DNA from: Gammaproteobacteria bacterium
Lineage (GTDB): Bacteria > Pseudomonadota > Gammaproteobacteria > SZUA-229
Length of the DNA stretch: 7,370 nt
Direction of reading: 5' to 3'
NCBI GenBank assembly: GCA_026197015.1
Contig: JAPHRB010000049.1
Location: forward strand, 1 to 7,370
Shown here: piece by piece, positions 1-6,408 of the stretch
How positions within the stretch are numbered: the stretch's first letter is position 1
Layout: every line of letters begins with the position of its first letter
The notes under the pieces: generated by a model
What the model saw: only the letters and a program-made list of their open reading frames with translations
What the model was told of the DNA's origin: nothing
Database searches by the model: none
Program-made: the position numbers and the translations under genes

Positions 1-324
1 AATAATGTCATTCCACTGATCATCTTTCATCATCATCAGTAAATTATCACGTGTAATACCTGCATTATTTACAAGAATACTAATCTCGCCAAAATCATCT
101 TTAATTGTTTTTAATACGGATTTGATAGAGTCATCATCAGCAACATTCAAACACAAACCTTTACCACCATTAGATGATAAATATTCTGTAATTTTTTCAG
201 CACCACTTTCAGATGTAGCTGTTCCTATAACAGTTGCACCCGCCGCAGCCAGCGTTTCTGCAATGGCTTTACCGATTCCACGACTTGCACCTGTTACTAA
301 TGCAATTTGATTATCTAAGTTCAT
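1..324 (-). CDS. fabG: 3-oxoacyl-[acyl-carrier-protein] reductase FabG (5' part only)
   Basis: FabG is the NADPH-dependent cytosolic reductase that converts 3-oxoacyl-ACP to 3-hydroxyacyl-ACP in each round of type II fatty-acid synthesis. Only the first 108 codons are in the window; the gene continues past the left edge. Visible are the Rossmann cofactor motif TGASRGIG (residues 11-18), a beta-strand/turn segment VIGTATSE (32-39) and the short-chain dehydrogenase signature NNAG (86-89) followed by ITRDNLLM. The Ser-Tyr-Lys catalytic residues lie outside. The N-terminus MNLDNQIALVTGASRGIG closely resembles E. coli FabG as remembered. The ATG at 322-324 is preceded by GAAGG (334-338) at a 9-base spacing. 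It follows fabD after 62 bp, the usual fabD-fabG order, and is probably cotranscribed with it. Other short-chain dehydrogenases share the fold, but the ITRDNLLM segment and the fabD neighbour make FabG the clear choice. Confidence 0.96.
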   Translation of the reverse strand, partial: MNLDNQIALVTGASRGIGKAIAETLAAAGATVIGTATSESGAEKITEYLSSNGGKGLCLNVADDDSIKSVLKTIKDDFGEISILVNNAGITRDNLLMMMKDDQWNDII

Positions 325-386
325 AATATACTACCTTCTAATATCACCCGGCACCCGGTAATTAAAATTAATCAGGGCACCTGAAT

Positions 387-1325
387 CTATTTCAATTCTT
401 CTAGTGTTTTATCTAACGTTTCAACATTATTAATTGTAAAATGTGCGACCTCTTTATTAATTCGTTTATTCAAACCAATTAATACTTTGCCGGGGCCGCA
501 TTCAATAATAGTATCAACACCTTCAGAGATTAAGTTATTAACACTATCTACCCATAACACCGGGTTATGCAATTGCTTAACCAGGTTCTTTTTAACATCA
601 GCAGGTTTGGTATAGTTCTTTGCTGCAACATTCTGTATTACAGGAATAGTTGATGCTTTTTTAATTTTAATATCTTTCAAATAGGTAGCGAGTTTTTTTG
701 CAGCACCTGCCATTAAATTAGAATGAGATGGCACACTAACCGGCAATTTCAGCGCACGTTTCGCACCTTTATCTTTGGCAATCGCCATTGCTGTTTCTAC
801 AGCCTGCACATTACCCGCAATAACAACCTGCCCGGGTGAGTTAAAATTAACAGCTTGTACGGCAAAATTATCATCACTGCACATCTCGCAAATTTCTTTA
901 ATTGTTTCGTCATCCAGGCCAAGTATTGCGGCCATTGCACCAACACCGTCAGGTACGGCGGCCTGCATTAACTTACCTCGTTTGGAGACTGTCTTAACCG
1001 CATCTTCAAAATCAAGCGCACCCGCACAAACCAGTGCTGTGTACTCGCCTAGACTGTGACCCGCCATAATTTCAGGCGTTACATCTAACTTGCTTTTTAA
1101 TATTTCATATACCGCAACACCGGCAACCAGCATTGCGGGCTGAGTTACTTCTGTTTTATTAAGTTCTTCAGCCGGACCTTCCTGCACAACCTTCCAGAGG
1201 TCATACTTTAAAACTTTTGATGCTTTAGTAAAAAGCTCATTAACAACTGGATAAACTTCAGCCAGTTCAGACATCATGCCAACAGATTGAGACCCCTGCC
1301 CCGGAAAGACACATGCAAATTTCAT
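387..1325 (-). CDS. fabD: Malonyl-CoA:ACP transacylase FabD
   Basis: FabD moves malonyl groups from CoA to acyl carrier protein in the cytosol and so supplies the extender unit for fatty-acid synthesis. The protein is 312 residues from the chosen start, against about 309 in E. coli. It shows the N-terminal FPGQGSQ motif (residues 7-13), the nucleophile motif GHSLGE with Ser91 (89-94), the conserved FNSPGQVVIAG segment (161-171), PVSVPSH with catalytic His201 (195-201), and a C-terminal GPGKVL. The reading frame stays open upstream to a TTG at 1397, which would add 24 residues rich in Phe. Those residues are encoded by an intergenic repeat arm and are not FabD-like. The ATG at 1323-1325 matches the family N-terminus and has a Shine-Dalgarno sequence. 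fabG follows 62 bp downstream. The gene upstream is dapB, not fabH as is common, so the fatty-acid cluster appears rearranged here. Confidence 0.97.
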   Translation of the reverse strand: MKFACVFPGQGSQSVGMMSELAEVYPVVNELFTKASKVLKYDLWKVVQEGPAEELNKTEVTQPAMLVAGVAVYEILKSKLDVTPEIMAGHSLGEYTALVCAGALDFEDAVKTVSKRGKLMQAAVPDGVGAMAAILGLDDETIKEICEMCSDDNFAVQAVNFNSPGQVVIAGNVQAVETAMAIAKDKGAKRALKLPVSVPSHSNLMAGAAKKLATYLKDIKIKKASTIPVIQNVAAKNYTKPADVKKNLVKQLHNPVLWVDSVNNLISEGVDTIIECGPGKVLIGLNKRINKEVAHFTINNVETLDKTLEELK

Positions 1326-1332
1326 AGATTTA

Positions 1333-1338
1333 CCTTTT
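1333..1338 (-). promoter_or_regulatory. Ribosome binding site that sets the fabD start
   Basis: On the minus strand AAAAGG lies 7 bases before the ATG at 1323-1325. This supports the internal ATG over the upstream in-frame TTG at 1397, which sits inside a repeat arm and would add a non-conserved Phe-rich leader. Confidence 0.75.
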
Positions 1339-1358
1339 AATATTTTTAATAACATTTC

Positions 1359-1489
1359 AAAGAAAAAGAAAACGCAAATGAACGCGAATGTACGCAAATA
1401 AAAAAAGTTAATTAATATGTAATACGCCGTAGGCGTATAAATTAAAAAATTAGCGTTTATTAGCGTTCATTTGCGTTTTCTTTTTCTTT
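1359..1489. repeat. Intergenic palindromic repeat, copy 1 (dapB-fabD gap)
   Basis: This is a 131-bp inverted repeat. The outer 27 bases (1359-1385 and 1463-1489) are perfectly complementary, and a weaker match continues inward to about 1402 and 1446. Each arm opens with a purine-rich run of A and G (pyrimidine-rich on the other side), followed by three successive 10-base units resembling CGCRAATRAA. The centre holds a small second inverted repeat, TACGCC-gta-GGCGTA (1423-1437). The 23-base centre 1419-1441 matches copy 3 (7125-7147) at 20 of 23 positions in the same orientation. It contains no gene. Reading out on the minus strand, the hairpin is not followed by a T run, so it does not look like a simple intrinsic terminator. 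It resembles a MITE or a REP/BIME-type element, but no transposase is in the window. Confidence 0.9.
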
Positions 1490-1554
1490 CTTACCTTTAA
1501 ACACAAATACAAATACTCACTTTCAGCGCAGGCATGATGCAACATAAAGGTAAG
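1490..1554. repeat. 10-bp inverted repeat with a 45-base spacer, downstream of dapB
   Basis: CTTACCTTTA at 1490-1499 is the exact reverse complement of TAAAGGTAAG at 1545-1554. It begins directly where the larger palindrome (1359-1489) ends, so the two abut. There is no T tract on the minus strand after the stem, so a terminator role for the dapB transcript is not supported. It may be a remnant of another repeat or chance in AT-rich DNA. Confidence 0.45.
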
Positions 1555-1562
1555 CAGGTTAC

Positions 1563-2363
1563 TTATAAACCCAAAACGTCCTGCATATCATACAGACCTT
1601 TATCTTTATTCTGCAACCACCTGGCCGCACGTACTGCACCTTTAGCGAAAGTCATTCTACTTGATGCTTTATGCGTTATTTCAACCCTTTCGCCATCAGT
1701 AGCAAACATGACTGTATGTTCACCGACTATATCACCGGCACGAATTGTTTCAAAACCTATTGTTTCAGGTTGTCGCGCACCTGTATGGCCTTCTCGACCA
1801 TACACTGCACACTCTTTTAAATCTCTACCCAGAGTATCAGCAATAACTTCACCCATACGCAGTGCAGTACCCGAAGGTGCATCCACTTTATGGCGATGAT
1901 GTGCTTCTATAATTTCAATATCATAATCTTCGTTTAATACCGATGCCGCCATCTCTAATAATTTCAAACTCAGGTTGACACCAACACTCATATTAGGTGC
2001 AAAGACAACTGCGGTTTTTTCTGATGCATCTTTAATGATCTGTTTTTGCGCTTCATCAAAACCCGTAGTGCCGATAATAATTTGTTTACCATTGGTTTTG
2101 CATATTTCAAGATTATTAAGTGTTGAATCAATAGATGTGAAATCTATTAACGTATCAAAGTCATTAACTACACTGGCCACATCATCTACCAGTTTAACAT
2201 TTAATGTGCCTACGCCAGCTAGCTCGCCTGCGTCAGCACCAATTAAACTTATGCCCGGGCGTTCAATAGCGGCATTAACTGTACAGTCTTCTGCCTGTTG
2301 ACAGGCTTCTATTAAAGTTTTTCCCATACGACCAGCAGCGCCAGTAATTCCAATTCTTAGCAT
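1563..2363 (-). CDS. dapB: 4-hydroxy-tetrahydrodipicolinate reductase DapB
   Basis: DapB reduces 4-hydroxy-tetrahydrodipicolinate with NAD(P)H in the diaminopimelate/lysine pathway, which feeds both protein and peptidoglycan synthesis. The 266-residue protein (E. coli 273) starts with a Rossmann motif GITGAAGRMG (residues 5-14). It carries IGTTGF (97-102), the substrate-binding and catalytic signature EAHHRHKVDAPSGTA (153-167) with His155/His156 and Lys159, GEHTVMF (214-220), and a C-terminal EITHKASSRMTFAKGAVRAA (228-247) typical of DapB. The ATG at 2361-2363 places the Rossmann motif at the normal distance from the N-terminus. The Shine-Dalgarno is weak (an AGAG about 9 bases upstream). The gene lies 43 bp after the DsrE-like gene and is probably transcribed with it. 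dapB after dnaJ is common in gammaproteobacteria, where carA-carB often follows; here fabD follows instead, after a repeat. Confidence 0.97.
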   Translation of the reverse strand: MLRIGITGAAGRMGKTLIEACQQAEDCTVNAAIERPGISLIGADAGELAGVGTLNVKLVDDVASVVNDFDTLIDFTSIDSTLNNLEICKTNGKQIIIGTTGFDEAQKQIIKDASEKTAVVFAPNMSVGVNLSLKLLEMAASVLNEDYDIEIIEAHHRHKVDAPSGTALRMGEVIADTLGRDLKECAVYGREGHTGARQPETIGFETIRAGDIVGEHTVMFATDGERVEITHKASSRMTFAKGAVRAARWLQNKDKGLYDMQDVLGL

Positions 2364-2406
2364 TTTTATTCTCTGAAAAACTATATTTTTCTGTAATTAT
2401 TAATAG

Positions 2407-2892
2407 TTACCAGCTGATGTAACTGTAACCCTTTTCCTGCAATTCTACTAAATCAACGGCACCTATCTGTACAATCTCAACAAAATCGTGCATGTCTTCT
2501 TTTTTCCAGTCCATTGAGTCCATAGTATTACCACAGGCGTGAAATTTGACGCCGTAGTCAGCCAGGCTCTTTATTTTCTGTTTAACTTCATCAGACACTT
2601 CACGTAGTGGTTTTTTTGCCAGTATATGTATTCCCGGCCCAAATGCGGTAATCACGATGGTAATATTATCATTATATTTTCGTAACATTTCTGCTGCTGA
2701 AAATAAGATAGCATCGTGATATTTTGAATCTGATTTGTTAAATTGATAAACAACATTATGCTCGGTAGGATCACCTGGAAAACGCAACTCCGCATTTTCT
2801 GATGTAGCTTCTGAAGCAACCGCACTACGCCCGGCAAAAATACCAGCTGCAATGCCTGCAAAACTTGTGAGTAAACGTCTTCTTGTAATCAT
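2407..2892 (-). CDS. Tat-exported DsrE-family protein (function unknown)
   Basis: The protein has 161 residues. The N-terminus MITRRRLLTSFAGIAAG matches a twin-arginine signal (Thr-Arg-Arg-x-Leu-Leu), followed by a small-residue hydrophobic stretch (about 7-20) and a likely signal peptidase site AVA|SE after residue 26. The mature part reads as a DsrE/DsrF-like fold: a strand VVYQFN (47-52), a helix with HDAILFSAAEMLRKY (59-73), a strand ITIVITAFGPGIHIL (77-91), then GVKFHACGNTMDSM (114-127) with the single conserved Cys120, and a C-terminal ELQEKGYSYISW. Members of this family carry sulfur on a cysteine or act in sulfur relay, and many are uncharacterised. The Tat signal suggests a folded periplasmic or membrane-facing protein. 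Its ATG shares one base with the dnaJ stop (TAATG) and has no clear Shine-Dalgarno, so translation is probably coupled to dnaJ. Its substrate cannot be told from the sequence. Confidence 0.82.
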   Translation of the reverse strand: MITRRRLLTSFAGIAAGIFAGRSAVASEATSENAELRFPGDPTEHNVVYQFNKSDSKYHDAILFSAAEMLRKYNDNITIVITAFGPGIHILAKKPLREVSDEVKQKIKSLADYGVKFHACGNTMDSMDWKKEDMHDFVEIVQIGAVDLVELQEKGYSYISW

Positions 2893-4025
2893 TAGAGTTT
2901 CATATCATCAAAAAACTTTTTAACCCCGTCCACCCAGCTAGAGCCCTGAGGGTTATGGTTTTTATTATCGCCGTGAATACTATCTTCAAACTCTCTTAAC
3001 AGATTTTTTTGTTTTGTCGTTAACTTAACAGGTGTTTCAATAACAACTTTACACATTAAATCACCAACCATGCCACCACGAACAGGTTTAACACCCTTGC
3101 CTTTTAAGCGAAACATTCTACCTGTTTGTGTTTCAGCTGGTATCTTTAACTTAACACGTCCATTTAATGTTGGCACTTCTAAATCACCACCTAAAGCAGC
3201 AGTCGCCACGCTAATAGGCACCTGGCATAACAGATTTGCCCCATCACGCTCAAAGATAACATGCGGTTTTACATGCACCTGAACATACAGGTCACCTGGT
3301 GGCCCGCCATTTTCACCTGCTTCACCTTCACCTGATAATCGAATTCGGTCACCATTATCGACACCTGGCGGTACTTTTACAGATAATGTTTTACGCTCTT
3401 CAATTCGCCCCTGGCCGTGGCAATCACCACATGGATCAGATATTGTTTTACCCTGACCATGACAATGGGGACAAGTTTGCTGAACAGAAAAGAAACCTTG
3501 TTGTATGCGAACCTGACCTGTACCGCCACAGGTTGTACAGGTAGTAGGTGATGAGCCTTTTTTAGCACCACTCCCATCACAGGTTTTACAACCAACCAGT
3601 GTAGGAATTTTTATTTTAATTGTTGTGCCGGAAACCGCATCTTCTAAATTCAGCTCCATATTATAACGAAGATCTGAACCTCGATAAGAACGGCTACGAC
3701 CACCGCCACCACCACCGCCGAAAATATCACCGAATACATCACCGAAAATATCGCTGAAGTTACCTGCACCTGCACCATAACCCTGACCGGCGGAGGCGTC
3801 TACACCCGCATGACCATATTGATCATAAGCTGCGCGTTTTTGTGCATCTGATAATATATCGTAGGCTTCTTTGCCTTCTTTAAATTTTACTTCTGATGCT
3901 TCAGGGCTATCCGTATTTCGATCTGGATGATGTTTCATCGCCAAACGTTTAAAGGCCTTTTTAATTGCCGCTTCGTTTGCGTCTTTGGATATCCCTAATA
4001 CTTCGTAATAATCTCGTTTTGACAT
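2892..4025 (-). CDS. dnaJ: Chaperone protein DnaJ (Hsp40)
   Basis: DnaJ brings unfolded substrates to DnaK and stimulates its ATPase in the cytosol. The 377-residue protein has the full type I layout. The J domain (about 1-70) has the HPD triad at 33-35. A Gly/Phe-rich region (about 71-118) contains three repeated Phe-Gly-Asp type turns and a run of seven glycines (103-109). Four CxxCxGxG zinc motifs start at Cys146, Cys163, Cys185 and Cys199. A C-terminal beta domain includes VKVPPGVDNGDRIRL and ends at 377. All eight zinc-ligand cysteines are present. The ATG at 4023-4025 is the natural start (MSKRDYYEVLG). Its Shine-Dalgarno is weak, an AGAG about 12 bases upstream followed by an A-rich stretch. 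It lies 222 bp after dnaK, an unusually long gap filled with inverted repeats, and overlaps the next gene by one base. Confidence 0.98.
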   Translation of the reverse strand: MSKRDYYEVLGISKDANEAAIKKAFKRLAMKHHPDRNTDSPEASEVKFKEGKEAYDILSDAQKRAAYDQYGHAGVDASAGQGYGAGAGNFSDIFGDVFGDIFGGGGGGGRSRSYRGSDLRYNMELNLEDAVSGTTIKIKIPTLVGCKTCDGSGAKKGSSPTTCTTCGGTGQVRIQQGFFSVQQTCPHCHGQGKTISDPCGDCHGQGRIEERKTLSVKVPPGVDNGDRIRLSGEGEAGENGGPPGDLYVQVHVKPHVIFERDGANLLCQVPISVATAALGGDLEVPTLNGRVKLKIPAETQTGRMFRLKGKGVKPVRGGMVGDLMCKVVIETPVKLTTKQKNLLREFEDSIHGDNKNHNPQGSSWVDGVKKFFDDMKL

Positions 4026-4047
4026 GCTTTTTTGTCTCTATATTCTC

Positions 4048-4160
4048 GTCCGCAAATGAACGCGAATAAACGCAAATAAAATCAAAAGTTACTTTTTTTC
4101 GTTAAGAATCGGAGCGCCTAACAATAAAAAATTTGCGTTTATTTGCGTTCATTCGCGGAC
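4048..4160. repeat. Intergenic palindromic repeat, copy 2 (dnaK-dnaJ gap)
   Basis: This is a 113-bp element with 30-base terminal arms at 4048-4077 and 4131-4160, complementary at 28 of 30 positions. Both differences are A/G transitions, which still allow G-U pairing in RNA. Each arm starts GTCCGC at the outer end and consists of three tandem 10-base units; on the left, 4051-4080 reads CGCAAATGAA, CGCGAATAAA, CGCAAATAAA. The centre (about 4078-4130) differs from copies 1 and 3 and includes a TTAAGAATCGGAGCGCCTAA segment with partial dyad symmetry. The element ends 22 bases before the dnaJ start codon, so it would form most of the leader of any transcript reading from dnaK into dnaJ. No T run follows the hairpin on the minus strand. 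Confidence 0.93.
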
Positions 4161-4189
4161 AATACTGCTTTTCACACTTTAAACACACA

Positions 4190-4218
4190 AAATGCCCGGT
4201 TATAAAAACCAGGCATTT
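4190..4218 (-). terminator. Hairpin after dnaK, possible partial terminator
   Basis: AAATGCCCGGTT (4190-4201) and AACCAGGCATTT (4207-4218) pair at 11 of 12 positions around a 5-base loop, starting 30 bases after the dnaK stop codon. On the minus-strand transcript the stem is followed by a U-rich but interrupted tract (TGTGTGTTT), so termination would probably be incomplete. That would fit lower expression of dnaJ than of dnaK. A third related arm at 4226-4240 can pair with the same middle arm. The role as terminator is inferred. Confidence 0.5.
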
Positions 4219-4225
4219 CTTAACA

Positions 4226-4240
4226 GGCAAATGCCCAGGT
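4226..4240 (-). promoter_or_regulatory. Competing hairpin arm next to the dnaK 3' hairpin
   Basis: GGCAAATGCCCAGGT contains AAATGCC (4229-4235), which is complementary to GGCATTT (4212-4218) with a 10-base loop. The same GGCATTT also forms part of the longer stem at 4190-4218, so the two hairpins are mutually exclusive. The arrangement resembles an attenuator, although nothing in the sequence shows what would switch it. Confidence 0.35.
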
Positions 4241-4247
4241 AAATGAC

Positions 4248-6179
4248 TTATTTATTGTCGTCTTTTACTTCTTCAAACTCAGCATCTACTACTTCGTCAT
4301 CCGCGGCATTCTCAGCACCAGATGCCTCTGCGCCAGCTTCACCACCTTCCTGCTGCTGTGATTTAGCATAGGCTTTTTCAGCAACTTTACCTGCAACTTC
4401 AGTTAATGCTGTTGTTTTGGTTTCGATAAGAGCTTTATCATCACCACCAACTGCTTCTTTCAGTTCAGTTATAGCTGCTTCAATTGCAGTCTTCTCACTT
4501 TCATCTACCTGGTCACCCAGATCTTTCAGTGATTTTTCAGATGCATGAATCAGGTTATCTGCTGCATTTCGCGCTTCAACCAGTTCTTTCTGCTTACGAT
4601 CTTCATCAGCATGAGCTTCTGCATCTTTAACCATTTTATCAACTTCATCATCAGATAAACCTGAAGAGGCCTTGATTACAATTGACTGCTCTTTACCTGT
4701 TGCTTTATCTTTAGCCGATACGTTTAAAATACCGTTTGCATCAATATCAAATGATACTTCAATTTGCGGTACGCCACGTGCTGCAGGTGGAATATCAGCA
4801 AGATCAAAACGACCCAGTGATTTATTACCTGTGGCAATTTCGCGCTCACCCTGAAGCACATGAACAGTTACCGCACTCTGGTTATCGTCTGCTGTTGAGA
4901 ATACCTGTGATGCCTTAGTTGGAATCGTTGTATTTTTCTCAACCAGTTTGGTCATTACACCGCCCATTGTTTCGATACCCAGTGACAGAGGAGTAACGTC
5001 AAGTAATAAAATATCATTAACTTCGCCACCCAGTACACCACCCTGTATTGATGCACCAATTGCTACTGCTTCGTCCGGGTTTACATCTTTACGTGCCTCT
5101 TTACCAAAGAAGTTTTTAACCGCTTCCTGAACCATAGGCATACGACTCTGGCCACCGACCAGAATCACGTCGTTAATGTCACCTACACTTAAACCTGCAT
5201 CTGATAAAGCCATTTTGCAAGGTGCGATAGTGCGTTCAACTAAATCTTCAACCAGTGACTCAAGCTTGGCACGAGTCAGTTTCAGGTTAAGGTGTTTAGG
5301 GCCAGATGCATCTGCTGTAATATAAGGCAGATTGATATCTGTTTGCTGGCTGTTAGATAGCTCAATTTTTGCTTTTTCAGCGGCTTCTTTCAAACGCTGG
5401 AGTGCTAATGGATCATTATGTAAATCCATGCCACTTTCTTTCTTAAACTCATCAGCAAGATAATCGATTAAACGCATATCGAAGTCTTCACCACCAAGGA
5501 ATGTATCACCATTGGTCGCCAGTACTTCAAACTGATGTTCACCATCAATTTCTGCAATTTCAATGATCGATACATCAAATGTACCACCACCCAGGTCGTA
5601 TACCGCAATGGTAGAGTCACCCTTAAGTTTCTTATCCATACCATAAGCCAGTGCCGCAGCGGTTGGCTCATTGATAATACGTTTAACTTCTAAACCGGCA
5701 ATTTTACCTGCATCTTTAGTTGCCTGACGTTGAGAGTCATTGAAATAAGCAGGTACAGTTACAACTGCTTCTGTGACTTCTTCACCTAAAAAGTCTTCTG
5801 CCGTTTTCTTCATCTTCTGAAGAATACGAGCCGATACTTCTGGTGGAGCCATCTTGTTACCACGTGATTCAACCCACGCATCACCATTGTCTGCTTTTAT
5901 GATTTTATAAGGTACAAGCTTGATATCGCGCTGTACAACTTCTTCATCAAAGCGACGACCGATAAGACGTTTGATTGCGTATAATGTATTTTCAGGGTTA
6001 GTTACCGCCTGACGTTTTGCAGACTGACCGACCATTACCTCATCACCTTCGCCGAAAGCAACGATTGATGGGGTAGTACGATCACCCTCTGAATTTTCAA
6101 TAATACGTGGTGTATCACCATCCATTACTGCGACACATGAGTTAGTTGTACCCAGGTCGATGCCGATAATTTTAGCCAT
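4248..6179 (-). CDS. dnaK: Chaperone protein DnaK (Hsp70)
   Basis: DnaK is the ATP-driven cytosolic Hsp70 that binds extended hydrophobic peptides and works with DnaJ and GrpE. From the chosen ATG it has 643 residues (E. coli 638). The nucleotide-binding domain shows IIGIDLGTTNSCVAV (residues 4-18), catalytic Lys70 in AIKRLIG, INEPTAAALAYG (169-180, with Glu171), and VYDLGGGTFDVS (193-204) with Thr200 at the known autophosphorylation position. It also has ILVGGQSRMPMVQ. The interdomain linker is the LLLDVTP segment, near residue 390. The substrate-binding domain and helical lid follow, then a Gln/Gly/Ala-rich disordered tail ending EFEEVKDDNK. The frame extends four codons upstream to a TTG at 6191, but that codon overlaps the Shine-Dalgarno GGAG, so ATG at 6177-6179 is the start. 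It lies 224 bp after grpE and is presumably read from the grpE sigma-32 promoter. Confidence 0.99.
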   Translation of the reverse strand: MAKIIGIDLGTTNSCVAVMDGDTPRIIENSEGDRTTPSIVAFGEGDEVMVGQSAKRQAVTNPENTLYAIKRLIGRRFDEEVVQRDIKLVPYKIIKADNGDAWVESRGNKMAPPEVSARILQKMKKTAEDFLGEEVTEAVVTVPAYFNDSQRQATKDAGKIAGLEVKRIINEPTAAALAYGMDKKLKGDSTIAVYDLGGGTFDVSIIEIAEIDGEHQFEVLATNGDTFLGGEDFDMRLIDYLADEFKKESGMDLHNDPLALQRLKEAAEKAKIELSNSQQTDINLPYITADASGPKHLNLKLTRAKLESLVEDLVERTIAPCKMALSDAGLSVGDINDVILVGGQSRMPMVQEAVKNFFGKEARKDVNPDEAVAIGASIQGGVLGGEVNDILLLDVTPLSLGIETMGGVMTKLVEKNTTIPTKASQVFSTADDNQSAVTVHVLQGEREIATGNKSLGRFDLADIPPAARGVPQIEVSFDIDANGILNVSAKDKATGKEQSIVIKASSGLSDDEVDKMVKDAEAHADEDRKQKELVEARNAADNLIHASEKSLKDLGDQVDESEKTAIEAAITELKEAVGGDDKALIETKTTALTEVAGKVAEKAYAKSQQQEGGEAGAEASGAENAADDEVVDAEFEEVKDDNK

Positions 6180-6185
6180 GTTGTG

Positions 6186-6189
6186 CTCC
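6186..6189 (-). promoter_or_regulatory. Ribosome binding site that sets the dnaK start
   Basis: GGAG on the minus strand ends 6 bases before the ATG at 6177-6179. It overlaps the first upstream in-frame codons (TTG GAG CAC AAC), so the longer TTG-initiated reading is unlikely. Confidence 0.8.
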
Positions 6190-6285
6190 AAAAATGCTTA
6201 ATATTTAACTTATCCCTTAGATAAGGGCAGGTTTTTATTTTTCAATGCTTTTCTTAGTTTTAATGTAATTTTTAACGTTATTGTT

Positions 6286-6408
6286 AATAGTTATACAGGT
6301 TGCTCCTGCATAGTTTCAGGCCAGGGCAGAAAATGTAAGCTTATAAACATAAGTGTCCATTTTCTAACGAAGGCATGGAGCTATGCAGGAGTAAGCTGAA
6401 TAACTATT
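6286..6408. repeat. Large imperfect palindrome in the grpE-dnaK gap (second family)
   Basis: This 123-bp near-palindrome fills more than half of the gap. Outer arms AATAGTTAT (6286-6294) and ATAACTATT (6400-6408) pair perfectly. Inside them CTCCTGCATAG (6303-6313) pairs with CTATGCAGGAG (6381-6391), AGAAAATG (6328-6335) pairs with CATTTTCT (6358-6365), and CTTAT (6340-6344) pairs with ATAAG (6349-6353) around a 4-base loop. The axis stays constant to within one base, so this is one folded element with bulges and not a set of chance repeats. It shares no sequence with the CGCRAATRAA family. Its right arm overlaps the grpE stop codon (6404-6406). There is no open reading frame and no T tract on the minus-strand exit side. 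It looks like a MITE-type insertion or a long RNA hairpin. Confidence 0.88.

Noticed and set aside
325..386. Repeated GGTGCC words in the fabD-fabG gap as a possible operator
   Set aside because: They are short direct repeats with no dyad symmetry and no known regulator site that I recognise; in 62 bp this can be chance.
775..1059. Plus-strand open frame opposite fabD, and similar plus-strand frames opposite dapB, dnaJ and dnaK
   Set aside because: They lie antisense to well-supported genes, have no recognisable domains or Shine-Dalgarno signals, and are explained as shadows of the real coding frames.
1359..1489. CRISPR array, because of repeated GCAAATGAACGC-like units
   Set aside because: The units are 10 bp, contiguous and arranged as an inverted repeat with no regular unique spacers.
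4026..4047. TATAGA as a possible -10 box for a separate dnaJ promoter
   Set aside because: No acceptable -35 sequence is found 16-18 bases upstream on the minus strand, and the upstream bases belong to the repeat arm.
6209..6240. CCCTT-AGAT-AAGGG hairpin followed by a T-rich run on the plus strand, like a rho-independent terminator
   Set aside because: There is no plus-strand gene to terminate, and on the minus strand (the transcribed one) the T run would come before the stem. The stem is only 5 bp.
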